A stretch of DNA of 64,000 nucleotides from Symbiodinium natans. Its lineage: Eukaryota > Sar > Dinophyceae > Suessiales > Symbiodiniaceae. Made by a program: the position numbers and the translations under genes. The DNA lies in the NCBI GenBank assembly GCA_905221605.1, contig CAJNDS010002002.1:620001-684000 (forward strand), given 5' to 3'. Of this stretch, positions 41,411 to 53,300 are shown piece by piece. Each line of letters begins with the position of its first letter. Within the stretch, counting starts at the first letter, position 1. The notes under the pieces are model-generated. The model had not been told where the DNA came from, searched no databases, and was given only the letters and a program-made list of their open reading frames with translations.

Positions 41411-43370
41411 AAGGGCTTCTTGAGAGAGCTGCAAAGAATTGGACTTAGGGAATAATGTTAAGGGAACAGGATCTGGGAGCAAGATCCAGGGACCCCGCGC
41501 TTTAAGATTTACGAAAAGGACTTGGGGAACAGGATCGATTTTTAGCATGTAAGGGTTCTCCTCTGTACGATTTTAAGGACGCCCCTGTTCAGAGAATTGG
41601 GGAATGAAACTAAGGAGCTAAAGTTTAGGGAGTAAGATGTAGGGATCCCGGCTCTTTAGGAAAAGGGTTAAGGCCATAGAGCCATAAATCCCAAAGAGGA
41701 GAGCCCCTAATTCATAAAGAAGAAAGAGCCCCCAACATCCTGGACAACAAGCCCTATTCCCTGAATGCTTTTCTCTAAGACCTAAAGGCCTGATGTGGAT
41801 CCCAAAATCTTGATTCCTAAATCCTCTTCCCTTATTATCATTCGCTAAGTTTCCACAGAAAGGCGTTCTTAAAAACCTGAAGAGGAAAGCCCCGATGTCT
41901 TAAAAGATCCTCTTTCCCAAGTCCTTGTCACTAAATCCCTAGATCTTGTTCCCTAATCTTCTTTCCTTGATTTCATTCAAATATTTAATGGCTAGTGATA
42001 CGTGAAACAGACAGGCACCTGGATGTGCAACATTCAGTGTTTCAACCCCTCTGCCGTGATTCTGTGCTGCTGCATGTGCAGTTGTCCTTGCTGTACATCT
42101 GCGACAATCAGAAGTAGGGTTGGTCCATAGACGTTCAGCGGGTCCACAAGACTATTTTTTTCATGTTTCTCTTCCACCGCACACATCCACCTAAGTCCCA
42201 CGCCTCAGCCATCAACCCGACAACACCATGCCCACCCTTCCCGTTCACTGCGCACGCGTTCCGAGCAGTCCGCATGTGGCGATCGAACCCCCCTCCATGT
42301 TTCAGCAGTATTTGGTCGAGCTCGTTCGCTGTGGGTGTTCAACTTTTTATCTTACAGACCTACTCGCGGAAGCAGTTGTTTCAAACCTGCGTGAAATTAC
42401 TTCGTGGAAGTGTCCACGGAAGCAATCGCTTAATAATTAAATAACAAGTAGTGAAAAAACTACTGAAATATACTTGTTAATGAATAAATACCAAACTCTT
42501 CATTCATAATTACTTCATACTTAATGAATAATTAATTCAGAATTCATTAATTAATAGCTAAGAATAAAGTTACGAAAAGTTAATAGTTAACTTAAGAATA
42601 CTAATTTATTTTCATGAATTTTAAAGAATTAAACATTTGCGCAATAGTCAGTATCTACTTAATAAAAAATCAGAATTACGTAATATTTACTTATTAATTC
42701 ATTCAGAATAAGTTGATAATTAAAGAATAATTAACTACTGACTAATGAATATTTTTTAAGTAGTAATTACTAATTATATTTTTAACTTAATATCTAATCA
42801 AAGCTTAGTATCTAATTATTAATCCCGTGGAAGGGTTCCGCGGAAGGGTTCCGCGGAAGGGTTCTGCGGAAGGGTTCGCTGTTTCATGGACAGTCTTGTA
42901 GGAATAAAACCACAGCTCATATGTAGCGCTCGCAGGATAGGCCGCATTACTACAGTACAGGCAGCCCGTGCGCGAGGTTCACGTGTTCGGGAGCGCAGGC
43001 AGGAGTTTCAGGGCGGAGAGCGTTTCACACCGTCAGGCCACCACGCTGAGGCCCACAAGTGTAGCATGCGGGGTCACCTTGAGAGCTCTCACGCAGGAAG
43101 ATTTCCAAGGCATGCCTTGGACCATGATTAGTGCCCTGAGCATCCTAGTATGGATAAGTTTTCGACTTTGCCATCAAAGTGCCCGGTTTCCTCCTAGGTG
43201 CTCGGCTGGGCATGCTAGATCTCCTCCAACCCGCCGTGCCTCAGGTCAGCTGTGGATAGAGCCACCGACTCTGCAAGAGAGGACCGTTATTGTTTCTGCT
43301 TGGGGCTTCAAGCATTATTGCGCCGTTTCAGAAACGATAGAATGTGCATATATGTGAACGGGGTTCCTCG
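41411..43370. other. gene-free; AT-rich island
   Basis: From 41450 to 42000 there are degenerate AAGGATCTTTAGG-type repeats. From 42430 to 42830 lies a strongly A/T-rich island of TAATTA/TTAATA words. Four copies of a 15-base GGAAGGGTTC(C/T)GC unit follow at about 42830-42880. Open frames to 43370 have no support. Confidence 0.5.
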
Positions 43371-43373
43371 CAC

Positions 43374-43425
43374 GCAGCCATTTTGGTTTATTCAGGGCGT
43401 GGTATGTTCAAGCCAATTTTGGTGT
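43374..43425 (+). promoter_or_regulatory. possible spliced-leader relic(s)
   Basis: GCAGCCATTTTGGTTTATTCAG at 43374-43395 shares the 11-base core AGCCATTTTGG with the dinoflagellate spliced leader and has a CAG end. A second weaker match, TTCAAGCCAATTTTGG, lies at 43407-43422 with one extra A. They precede an intronless ORF by about 100-150 bases. Relic leaders upstream of retroposed genes are known in dinoflagellates; here identity is partial. Confidence 0.35.
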
Positions 43426-43524
43426 AGAAAACACCATGGTAAAGAGCAGCATGAGCTAAGTAGACTGGAGTAGACCGCGCCTCGTGCTTTTTATCCTTTG
43501 TAGGCTGCGGGGCAGGATTGAAAT

Positions 43525-45573
43525 ATGGTGCACAACCATGGCACAGTCCTTTTGGCCCCGCAGAACCTGGCAGTTTCCGGTGCGAACCAGGTTCTGCACA
43601 ACATTGTGGCCGGCAACTTTTTCCGAGGCAACATCGTGCTGGTGGCACCATCAACCGGGCCGTTTGCCTCAAAGTTCCAGGAGTTTGGAGTTTCGATCCG
43701 AATCGGCAAGGTTGAGGACATCCTGGACATGATCCGAGACATCCGCTTCGCAATCTGCAACACCATTATGACAGCCCACATTGTCAAGATCCTGCAGAGG
43801 CGTGGGGTTCCGTGTGCCTGGATTTTGCACGAGTGGTGGACCAAAGAGATGATTCCCGAGGAGCTGCAGAAAAGGAACGACAAGAACCTCACAGTAGCTA
43901 CGGTGGAGGAAGCCTTGCAAACCTGCTCTGCCACCGTGGCGGTGTGCGAGCGCCAGTTGCATCTATACGGCCCTGCACACGGCGAGGTGATCTTTGTGGG
44001 CACACCAGATGTGGACCCAAGCAGCTTCCCCGCTCTAAAGGCACCTGGAGGCTACCCTTCCGGTGATCCTGGCTGCCCGCCCAAGGACGTTACCACCTTC
44101 TTGTGCATCGGAATCGTATGCCCTCGGAAGAACCAAGCATTTACAGTGAAGTGCTTCAAAAAGTTTGCTGGGGATCGCAAAGATGTTGAGCTTCTAGTTG
44201 TGGGCGTCAGAAAAATTAGAGACTACGAAATCGCCTATGTGGAGCAGGTCGAGAAGGAGATTGGCGGTGATCCACGCATCCAGCTGCACGATGTGACTCA
44301 TGAGGTTGACAAGTACTACGCGAAAGCCGATGTTGTGCTTCTGGCCTCGCTGAATGAGGTGACACCCATGGTCCTTGCAGAGTCAATGGCTCGCAAGACA
44401 CCCGTGATCACAACGGGCATTGCAGGAATCCCAGAGATGCTCACAGACGGCGTCGAAGGCTTCATTTGTGGGGAAGAGGACACGGATGCCTGTGCTGCGG
44501 AGTGGGCCAAGCGCATGAAGGAGCTTGCAGACGACCCAGCGCTTCGTCATCGCATGGGAGAGGCAGGCCTGCAACGCTACGCGAAACAGTTCCGCTTGCA
44601 GCACATGGTGGATCAATACAGGATGCTTGCAATGCGCCTGGCCAAGCCTATCATCTTGATCGACATGGACGGCGTGCTGGTCGACTGGGACAAGGGCTTC
44701 TTGAAGGCCTGGGCCGATCGCACGGTAGTGGATCGAAGTCATTACGAGATGGAGAAATGCGTGCCGCCCGAACGCTTTGGAGAGGCAGTGGAGCTCTTCT
44801 GTTCCGAAGGCTTCTTTCGCAATCTGCCAGAAATGCCAGATGGAGTGGCCTCTTTGAAAGAGATGGTTTCCAAAGGCTTTGAGGTCCTCATTTGCACAGC
44901 TCCTTTCGCGAAGTCACGCTACTGTGCTCAAGAGAAGTGGGAATGGGTGAGGGAACATCTGGGTGATGAGTGGCTCTTGCGGATGGTGATCACCCAGGAC
45001 AAGACCACGGTGCGCGGAGACGTCCTGATCGACGACAAGCCGAAAATCACAGGGAGCCAGATCCCTTTGTGGAAGCAGGTGGTCTTTGACGCGCAGTACA
45101 ACCGCAATGTGGAGATGGACGGCCGCCGCCGCCTGTGCGCCTGGAAAGACTGGGAGAAGGTTCTTGCTGAGGAGTTGCCCATCCGACTGGAGGAAGAAGC
45201 GGAGGATGACCAGACTGAGGCGTCTGAGGCTTCCGAGACGAAGCCGATCTCTGAAGTTCCCTCTGAATCGACTGTCGCCATCACTGCCGAGGAGGTGGCG
45301 AAGCTGCGAGACTTCTCCGCTGAGCTTGAGGGCTCCAGCTTCCTGAAGGACTACCGTGCGTGGCGCTTGGGCAAGACGAAAGGGGCGAAAGGCGAGTTCT
45401 GGCAGGCAGTGGCAGACATCGAGAGGATCAAGAAGCAGCTCTTCCTGGAGGGAGACGATTGGTCCTCAGTGCATGTGTACCGCCACGACTATGGCAACTG
45501 GCGCCGTGGCAGGGCCCGGGGAGCCAAGGCCACCCGTGCGGAGGGCCCTGTGGCTGCAGCTGCCTTCATGTGA
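43525..45573 (+). CDS. GT4 glycosyltransferase-HAD phosphatase fusion
   Basis: A 682-codon intronless gene. Residues 1-365 form a GT-B fold of family GT4 type. The C-terminal Rossmann half runs from TTFLCIGIVCPRKNQ, through SLNEVTPMVLAE with the E-x7-E nucleotide-sugar motif (E278, E286), to a typical RYAKQF end. Residues 373-545 are a HAD phosphatase of the 5'(3')-deoxyribonucleotidase type: nucleophile IDMDGVLVDW (D380, D382), ICTAPF with a Thr, and DVLIDDKPK (D503, D504). The last 130 residues are acidic and then helical/basic. A transferase using a sugar nucleotide joined to a nucleotidase could act on the released nucleotide (inference). The ATG chosen begins the conserved fold; an upstream exon cannot be excluded. 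Confidence 0.85.
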   Translation: MVHNHGTVLLAPQNLAVSGANQVLHNIVAGNFFRGNIVLVAPSTGPFASKFQEFGVSIRIGKVEDILDMIRDIRFAICNTIMTAHIVKILQRRGVPCAWILHEWWTKEMIPEELQKRNDKNLTVATVEEALQTCSATVAVCERQLHLYGPAHGEVIFVGTPDVDPSSFPALKAPGGYPSGDPGCPPKDVTTFLCIGIVCPRKNQAFTVKCFKKFAGDRKDVELLVVGVRKIRDYEIAYVEQVEKEIGGDPRIQLHDVTHEVDKYYAKADVVLLASLNEVTPMVLAESMARKTPVITTGIAGIPEMLTDGVEGFICGEEDTDACAAEWAKRMKELADDPALRHRMGEAGLQRYAKQFRLQHMVDQYRMLAMRLAKPIILIDMDGVLVDWDKGFLKAWADRTVVDRSHYEMEKCVPPERFGEAVELFCSEGFFRNLPEMPDGVASLKEMVSKGFEVLICTAPFAKSRYCAQEKWEWVREHLGDEWLLRMVITQDKTTVRGDVLIDDKPKITGSQIPLWKQVVFDAQYNRNVEMDGRRRLCAWKDWEKVLAEELPIRLEEEAEDDQTEASEASETKPISEVPSESTVAITAEEVAKLRDFSAELEGSSFLKDYRAWRLGKTKGAKGEFWQAVADIERIKKQLFLEGDDWSSVHVYRHDYGNWRRGRARGAKATRAEGPVAAAAFM

Positions 45574-45970
45574 GAATATGTGAGAATCAGATTTTGTTGG
45601 CGGTTTCACTCATTTTAACTTCACATCACACGAGCCACATCGCTTAATCTCCTTAGTAGCCAAAGATCGCATGCGTTCGTCGTGCAAAAAGCAGTGGACT
45701 CGGCCGTGGTGCAGGCATGCAAGAGAACAGCCATCACCTCAGAGATAGCAGCTTCTCTCTTCTGGCCGCAGGAACTTCCCGATGACCTTGCGGAGGCGGC
45801 AAGAATGTGCTGAGCTTTTCTGATCCCGATTTTGCGTGAGATCCTTCCCCCGAGAAAAATTGATTCGAGGAATTTGAGTATTCGACCGCCGCTGGCGGCC
45901 CCCTTTATTCAGCGTATTGACAGCATTCTCAACATGTTGCAGGGTGTTTTTTTTGCTTGTGTAGTTCAAT
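45574..45970. other. intergenic
   Basis: No coding evidence between the glycosyltransferase stop and the next plus-strand gene. Confidence 0.5.
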
Positions 45971-45976
45971 CATGAA

Positions 45977-46669
45977 GCATGTGCGAGAAAGACTCGGCAT
46001 TGGCAATTCTGAAAGGTGCGCAACCGGCGCTGCTTTCTGAGCGGTGGAAGAAGGCCTTCCAAGCTGCCTCAGGCTCGGTGCTTCTTTGTCTTGGGTCTCT
46101 CCGTACAATCTAGGCCTTCCATGGAGTTTTCTCATGTTCTTCAGGACATGGCTTTGGGCTTATCTCAAGACAATTGCGGCATCGCTCAGCAGCTCCCAAT
46201 CATCCTGAGTAGATTCGGTCGAGTTGCACAAAAGCTACAACGCAAGAACCAGGTAGAAAGGGCAATAGTTGGACAATGGTTTCCTTAGGTAACCGGGTTC
46301 AGCTGGATAGAGCGCATTTTCGTGACATTTGTTTCCTGGCCTTGGGGGCGGTTTTCTATCACGGAAGTAGCCGAAGTGACCGCCTTTGCTCGGACTTTGG
46401 AGGCCGGGTGAGAGAACCTCTTCAGCCCTACCTTCACCGCGCCACGGCTCAGCCTGCTCCTGCCTACGTGGAAGCGCATGGCAAAGGGGATGCGAACGGG
46501 AGGCAAAGGGATGCAGAGGGACGAGGTTGCAGTTGTCGCCAATTTGACTTTGCCCGTGGCCGCGCAAGCGGCGGAAAGCGGCGATGAACACGGGGTATTG
46601 GGTGGAAGCAGGAAAACAGGATCTGACAGGATCTCACGATTCAGCGAGCGCATGCGCCTTTTTGGGTAA
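45977..46669 (+). CDS. unrecognised 4-exon gene
   Basis: Plus-strand exons. About 45977-46068 encodes CEKDSALAILKGAQPALLSE and RWKKAFQAAS. 46113-46250 (TAG acceptor, GTAGAA donor) encodes MEFSHVLQDMALGLSQDNCG through RFGRVAQKLQRKNQ. About 46305-46408 (CAG acceptor, GTGAGA donor) encodes SWIERIFVTFVSWPWGRFSI and TEVAEVTAFARTLEA. About 46450-46669 encodes WKRMAKGMRTGGKGMQRDEV, then a Ser/Arg-rich end with a stop at 46669. The third exon may be membrane-associated. No family recognised; exon order is clear, exact joins are partly unresolved. Confidence 0.5.
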
Positions 46670-48051
46670 CACCTGGAGTGTGTTGTGTCGTTGCATGTCG
46701 TTCCACTTGCTTCTCCTGTTTCTGCTACTGAGTCGTGTCTTGCCAAACCATTTTGTCAGTAGCTTTCGGCTGCGAGCCAGCTGCCTGCTTGGAATGGGTT
46801 AGGTAATGTTAGGTACTCGTACCAATTCCAGCAAGTCGTCTCTAGTCCGTCTCAGCAAGCGGAAAGTGCGAAGAAAGAAGACACGCGAAACAGAAAACGT
46901 TGGATTTTGCACGAACGGCATCCACGATGGAAAACCATCGAGTCAAGCAAACGAGCACCGAGCAACTCACGTCTTCGCGACAGCCTCCAACGCAAGACCA
47001 TGCAATTTCCTGCCAAGCTTAGCGGCCTAGCGTTGCAGTAAAGAAACGGTTGGGTGTCGTCCAGCGCGGGAGAGGAACCTGCACCAAAAGAAAGTCAACG
47101 ACTGCACGTGTCCAATGCAGCGGCTCACTGACAATTGAGGAAGTAAAGGAAGCGAGGACCTGTCTGGAGCAACTGATTGTCTGTCAGGGGTCAGGGTTTC
47201 AGGGCATGCGGTATGGCAGCGCAAAGGGATTGAGCATACGACACAACCGCTACCCTTGCCAGAAGTCGCTTTTTCAGTGCTTGTTTGGTTCTTCGATCTC
47301 CAGGACTTGACTTTCAAAGCCGCAGACGTTGCGGACTAGTCGCAGGGGTTAACGTGTGACGCCAAGATTGCAGAGCAAGTGTTTGATATTTGTTCATCTA
47401 CTGCGCGCTGAAGAGGTTTAGTCTGTTCATTCATGCTGGCTGCGTGCCATAATTCTGGGTCGACTGCGCGTGTCTGTCCACGGCCGATCTAGCGTGGCTT
47501 CGAGCTGGGCATGCAGCTCGTGATGTGCACAGGAAACATAATCAGTATTTTTTGGGAGTGGCTTGTGAAAATGATCGTTTTTGTGCACAAAAAGAATGTC
47601 TGGCTAAGCCGAGCGAGCTTGCATCGGATCATCGAATATGCGGACAAATTCCTAAGGAAGCTGATGTGATGGACCTTGACATGTTTGCGAGCGCAATTAC
47701 CCATGTTCGTGCTCACCATGTTTGCTGGTAGCCACGTGGCTTGGCGCCGATTGCAGCAAAGTTCGCATTACAAGGTGTCGTGTTGTATTGCCTCCATTAT
47801 TTGTCACGGCGCGAACCTCAACAGTGACTGCACGTCGTACCCTTGTAAGATGTGCAATAGTACATGAAGACAAGAACATATAGTGTATACATACTTTGAT
47901 AGATATGATTGATACAGCACAATGCATGTCAGTACCATATAATGCCATGCGATCTTATTTGACATATACCCGAAGCCAGCATGCCGACCTTGGATGCATT
48001 TCGGTTGTTCTGCTTGTGTCATGAAGCACGTGCCCTCTCCTAGTGTGCTTC
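46670..48051. other. no confident gene
   Basis: Open frames at 47050-47310 and 47525-47731 (plus) have moderately protein-like composition but no splice or motif support, and the opposite strand is equally open. Confidence 0.4.
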
Positions 48052-51000
48052 ATGGGCGGCTTCTGCTGTGTTCAAAAGCGCTTGGATACGTCTGTGGACT
48101 GGATCCGGGAGAGCCTCCCTGTGGCGCTGAGCGACGATGCAGATTATGCAAGCAGCAGTTTCGCACCCCGCGCTGCAGACATGGAGAGCCCTGGAAGCCT
48201 CAAGGCGCGGCAGTCCCGGAACTGTGAAGGCCGGGATGACTTTGTCGAGGAAGTGGCCTTCCAGATTGCCAGCGACCGCCACGGGGACTTCCGCGAGCGC
48301 CGGTCGGGGGAGGGTCTGAAACACCACACGAAAACTCAGCGGGGACAGGGCATCTTACAGGGCATCTAAGCTAAGCCAGATGCATTTCCCCACCACCCCG
48401 CTTCAGCTTGTCACTTAGTTGCAGCCTAGCAGCCTAGGCTAAGCTGTTCTCGAAAGGGGATGTCCCTTGTGTGTCACACTCGGGCTCCTCCCCCTCGAGG
48501 TCGGAGTTGGTCGAAGCAGCTTCGTGGTTGCCGGTCCTTTACGAAGTGTGCCCGCCCGGCCCGGACGACATACCGCACGTGGCAAAGGCCATTCATCGGA
48601 AGACCAAAGTGCCCCGGCAGCTCGCAAGCTTCCGGAAGCCCTCCGGGTCCGCTGCGCAAGAGCGGCTCCACTCCTTCATCGCCTCTCTTCAGCGCATTTC
48701 TGCGGCAAACGAAGCGGTGGCCAAGGTTCTCGAGGTTTTTGAGGATTACCTCAACGTGCACCTCATTCAAGAGCTTTGTTCAGGAGGTTCCATCTACGAG
48801 CGAATTCTGGAGCGGCAGTACTTCACCGAGCAAGAGGCTGCTGTGCTTGTGAAACACATGCTGCAAGCCTTGGCCCCCTTTCATGACAACCACCTGTACC
48901 ACGGAAGTCGCTCGGATGCAACAACCGGACTGGTTGAGTTCTCTTTTGAGTAGGCCTCACCACATGCGACAGGGGCATAAGGACGTACCAAGACTTTGAG
49001 AAGTGACAGCACGGGGGGGGGGTGGGGTGGGGCCTTTCAATGGCCTGAAAGGCCTGAGCCCAGAGTGCTTCCGCTTCTTGAACAGCTCACCGCACTCGCC
49101 GCTGAAGCTGGTGGACTTTGGCCTCGAGTTGAAGGCCCACCGCTGGAACGCCGTGGAGCACCTCAGCGGCCCCGACCTGCAGAACCCCTGCCCGGATCTC
49201 AGAGTTGCAAAGAAAAGCGCTTGCGAAATGCAAGAAAAAGTCATCAATAAAGAGCGCCTAAGGGAGCTTCCGCTTCTGATTACCTTACACTGCTACACCC
49301 CTAGAACCCCGCTGTCTCCGCAGCAGAGCAGGGCTGGGGGCGGGAGGGAGCAGGGCTCACGTTGAAGATCGTTAAGCTGTGCGCACATATGCGGCTGGGA
49401 GGATGCTAACTTACTGTAAACGGTTTGTCCAGGGAGGGATTTGGGCCGGTGAAGTGGGAGCATCGGGGTAGGTTGAACACTAAGTCTCAAGCCGTCCACA
49501 TAAGGCCTTGAAACCCTGATGAACCCCCGGAAGGTCTCCCTGAATTCTTCGAGACGTGCAAGCTGGTCTTTTGCGCGCCGGATTTCGCGCCGCCCCAGCA
49601 ACCCAGGCTTGGAGTATTTCGTGGGGATGAAGAGGGATTACAGGGGATCACATAAGAGTACGGCACTTGACCCTCAACACTCTCACGGTCTCCCAACCCG
49701 GCAGGAGGAAGAAGGACGCGGAGAATTCCTTGGAGATGGCAGCCTACACTCACGAGACGCCGGAGGTCTGTTGAGAGCGTTTGCCCACCCCCGCCCCCGG
49801 CCCCCGTTCACTGTCAAAAGCCTTTGGGGGCTTCACCCCGATTGTTACGATTGAGAGCATCTCCCAGGAGCAAGGCGAAGTGAATTTGCTGGACGAGGAG
49901 TTGTTGGCGAACGTCTTGAGTGAGCATGCTGATTGGGTCGAGGAGAGCCATTGAGCACTTAATCTTCATCACTGCCTCTGAATGCTGGGGTGTTGAGTGC
50001 TTAGTGAAGGCATCTGAGTTGCTCTGAGTTGACGGCCAGGAGCAGCGTGGTGTCATGGAGGGCTCCACCTCCTTCTCCACGAAGAACGAGGCAGCTGACG
50101 TTTGGAGCATCGGCGCCATGGCCTTCCTGCTCCTTTGCGGCCCGGATGCATCCCCTTGAGCAGAGCGAGCAGAGCTTGCGCTTGCGCTTGCGCTTGCGCT
50201 TTGCGATGTCTTTGTGGTTTCTTTTTGTAAGGCGGCTACCCGCCCTTCTTTGCTCCATCTCGGAATGCCATCCTCGGCCGCATCCATCGGTGTGAAGTCT
50301 CTTTTGACCCACCCTTCTGGTCCAAGATCTCGGAAGAGGTGTCAGGGTGTGATGCAGTGTGAGACGGAGTGATGTGCGGGGTGATGTACGGAGTGTGAGC
50401 CCGAGCCACTCTTTACGAAGCGCAACATGCCAGGCGAAGAGCTTCGTCTCCAGCTGCCTGCAACAATCCTTCTGGGATCGATGCAGCATCCAGGCCATGG
50501 TCAGGTATTCTTAGGTGGGATCAGGTGGGATCAGGCGGGATCAGGTGGGATCAGGCGCGATGAGGTGGGATCAAGCCCAGAAGACCTTGTGATTCTTGAT
50601 TTTCTGTGCGCTCCCTCAGGAGGCTTTGAACCATCCGTGGATCTTGAGGCTTGCTGACAGCTCGCCATCAGGATCCATGTTTGCCTCCTTTATGCTGAAC
50701 CTGCGGCGCTTCTATCGAACGTCACTGATAGAGATCTACACTGCTAGAATTCTCGCGACGCAATTCCGTCGCGAAGAACTGCACGAGTTCCTTTGCCGAT
50801 GCCGGGAAATCGACATGGCAAGCAGCGGCTTCTTCACGGCCTCTGACCTCAAGCACATATTGTCAGCTTTGGGCCATCCACAAATCGCCGAATCCATCTC
50901 AAGCCGTTTTCTGCAGACGTTCAGGCACCCGGGCGAATCTTACATCGACTACATGGCATTGCTGGACTCTGTCCATCTTCGGCAGCAGCGCATGTTCGAA

Positions 51001-52008
51001 GATGAGCTTTGGCGTCACTTTCAGCGAGTCCTGCAAAGCAGCGGCCGTTGTGATGTAGACGGCATCTGCAGCTGCCTGTTCGTGAAAGACCTGGGCATCG
51101 CACCTTGTTGAAACAGCCCTGCCTAGGGTGGTAGAAAATTTTGGTACTTTGGTAGCCGCGTCGACTTGAGAGGTAGAGTTGAGGAGAGGATGCAGCAGGA
51201 GAGAATGCGGAAGACCCAGAGGCAGAGAGATACCAACGGTTAAAAACGTACATCTAAGAAAAAGAACAAGCATCAAAGACGTGTAAAATTCGAAATAGGC
51301 AACTGTCCAAAACTTCTCAAGCGTCTAAGAACGTGTATACTGAGGTCTTCGGCGACCCGGTCATTGTGGGCCTCCTGATGCGCGAGATCCCCGACAGCCC
51401 GGGCCTCGAGGTGCCTCGGAGTCCCCCAAGAAGAGAGAAGAAGCGAACAGAAGAGAAGGAAGAGAAAAGAAGAGAAATTCAGAAAAGAAGAGAAAAGAGA
51501 CAGCCGAGACCACTCACTCGCGCTCTCTTTTTTTTGTCATTCCTTCTCTTTTTCTCACTTGCTTTCTTTCCCTGTCTCTTTCATTTTCTATTCTCTCTCT
51601 ATCTCTCTTTTACTCAAAGCCCCCCCGTCCCCATCCCGTTCAGTTCTCTTACCGCTTTCTGAAAGAAAGAGGAGCGGCTCTTCCCTCTCCTCCCTCCCTT
51701 TGAGGATCTCTCTCTCTTGCAAGCATCCTCCAACTTCCCCCCCATACAGAAGATCATCGGAGGGGAGCGCTTCCACTGGCTGCGTGTTGTTGCGCTTCGT
51801 GGAGGCGCTGTTGCGAGGGTTTGTTTCAGGCGCCTGCTTGCGTTGAGCTTCCCCGTAATTCGCGGCCAAAGATGCAGCCAAGGACGCCAGCGTCTGCCAT
51901 CGCCTACAGATGGGGCTCCGGGCCGAGTGTGCGCAGCGCGGTGCTGCGCAGCTGGACTTTCGCACGCTTTGCTCGGTGCTCCTCCAGCTTCTGCGGCAGT
52001 TCTGACAT
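48052..52008 (+). CDS. CDPK-like pseudokinase, multi-exon
   Basis: The product starts MGGFCCVQKRL, an N-myristoylation and palmitoylation signal usual for membrane-bound calcium-dependent protein kinases. Kinase pieces in order: EVFEDYLNVHLIQELCSGGS (exon 48438-48906), SLSPECFRFLNSSPHSPLKL then VDFG (from 49052), NEAADVWSIGAMAFLLLCG (50040-50139), GYPPFFAPSRNAILGRIHRC (50232-50338), AKSFVSSCLQQSFW (50434-50499) and EALNHPWI (50620 on). C-terminal EF-hand-like units follow, REIDMASSGFFTASDLKHIL and others to 51111, probably continuing at about 51325-51412 and 51880-52008. The catalytic loop reads HGSLSPEC where active kinases have HRDLKPEN, so Asp, Lys and Asn are lost. The EF loops also lack most calcium-binding positions. 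One intron is GC-AG (after 50139). Confidence 0.8.
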
Positions 52009-53300
52009 CTTCTGAACGGCCAAAAAGTGCCGAGGAATGATTGCCAGTAGAATGTGTCTGCAGTGAGTGCAAGAGCGTTCAGCTTTCACATGCACGCCAC
52101 CGTCTCCGCGGCAGAAGCGCTGACCGAGGGGACGGAAAAAATTGCCTTCAGCCTGTTGACGTTTCGAGTGGGAAGTGCAAATCATGGGTCACTGGTCCAC
52201 AAAGAGTCAGCCATCTGAGCCTGTGGCCACATCTGGCTCGAGACAGCTTACACGTTTATAAGAGTACATATTCCAAGCACCTCTGAGACTGTGCATTGTT
52301 CGGGTGATGATGGGTGTATGTGTTTCATTGTATGTGGATGTGTATGGTAAAGGTATGTTACGTGTAATCACGCCGTGTGTATGTTGTGTGCCTGTTCTAC
52401 GTATGCGTGTGCGTATGCTATGTTCTGTTCTGTTCCGTGCTGTGTTGGACAGCGAACCAGCCCTCCTTGACTCGGAACAGAACACAAATCACAAACAGTC
52501 CCAGTTGAGGGAGCGCTGACTGATGAAAGCTTGTACCTGAGATGGAACCGGACCCTAAGCAAGGCACAAGGTAGAAGTCTTGGTCTTATCCAATCTGCTC
52601 CAGACAGAACCCTAATGCAAACATGTCCCTGCTTGGACTAGAGTCCAGATTGGAATAGTGAAGTCGAGATCGTGCTCTAAGTGAAACGGATGGATTGGAA
52701 CCGATACCAAGACTTACGGTGATAGAACGAAGACCCCCACCACAATTGAGTTCCAATTCAGGTGGTTAAGTCTGCTTAACAGACTCAATGGAAATGGAAT
52801 CCAGTTCGTGTCGTGGCGGAGCTGAAAATTAAGTCCTCCGTGGATGGAGACAGTTTTGAAGCCGGAGCGACAGCCGGATGGAGGGGTGGATCCTAATTGG
52901 CATGGAGTTCGAGTCGACGTAGGTTCTTTGTCGAAATACAGGCGTTTCATGAAACTTGAATGGTGACAGAACCCTAGCCGGGATAGAGTTTCGGCTGACA
53001 CGTAGTCTGACAAGACATAACTGGGACGGATAAGAAACTTCTTGATTGCCTTAAAATGGAATTTGTGAAGACGTTTATCGCCTGATAAACAGAAAGCTAT
53101 AGGTCAGTAAGAGAGGCCCCTTTCTTTGCGTAAGAAGCAAAAGAGCTCCAAAATCTTTTCAAATAAATCAGCTTTCACTCTCACGACAAGGAAAGGGAAA
53201 GGAAGGGAAGGGAGGAGTAGGAAGGAGATAGAAGTAAGGAAGGCAGAATTGAGAAATCATCATTTTCCCCTCGGGAAGAATTTGCTTCGACAAGTTACGA
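52009..53300. other. no gene seen
   Basis: Contains a GTGTATG/ATGTTCTG-rich stretch at 52310-52450. No exon could be supported on either strand. Confidence 0.5.
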
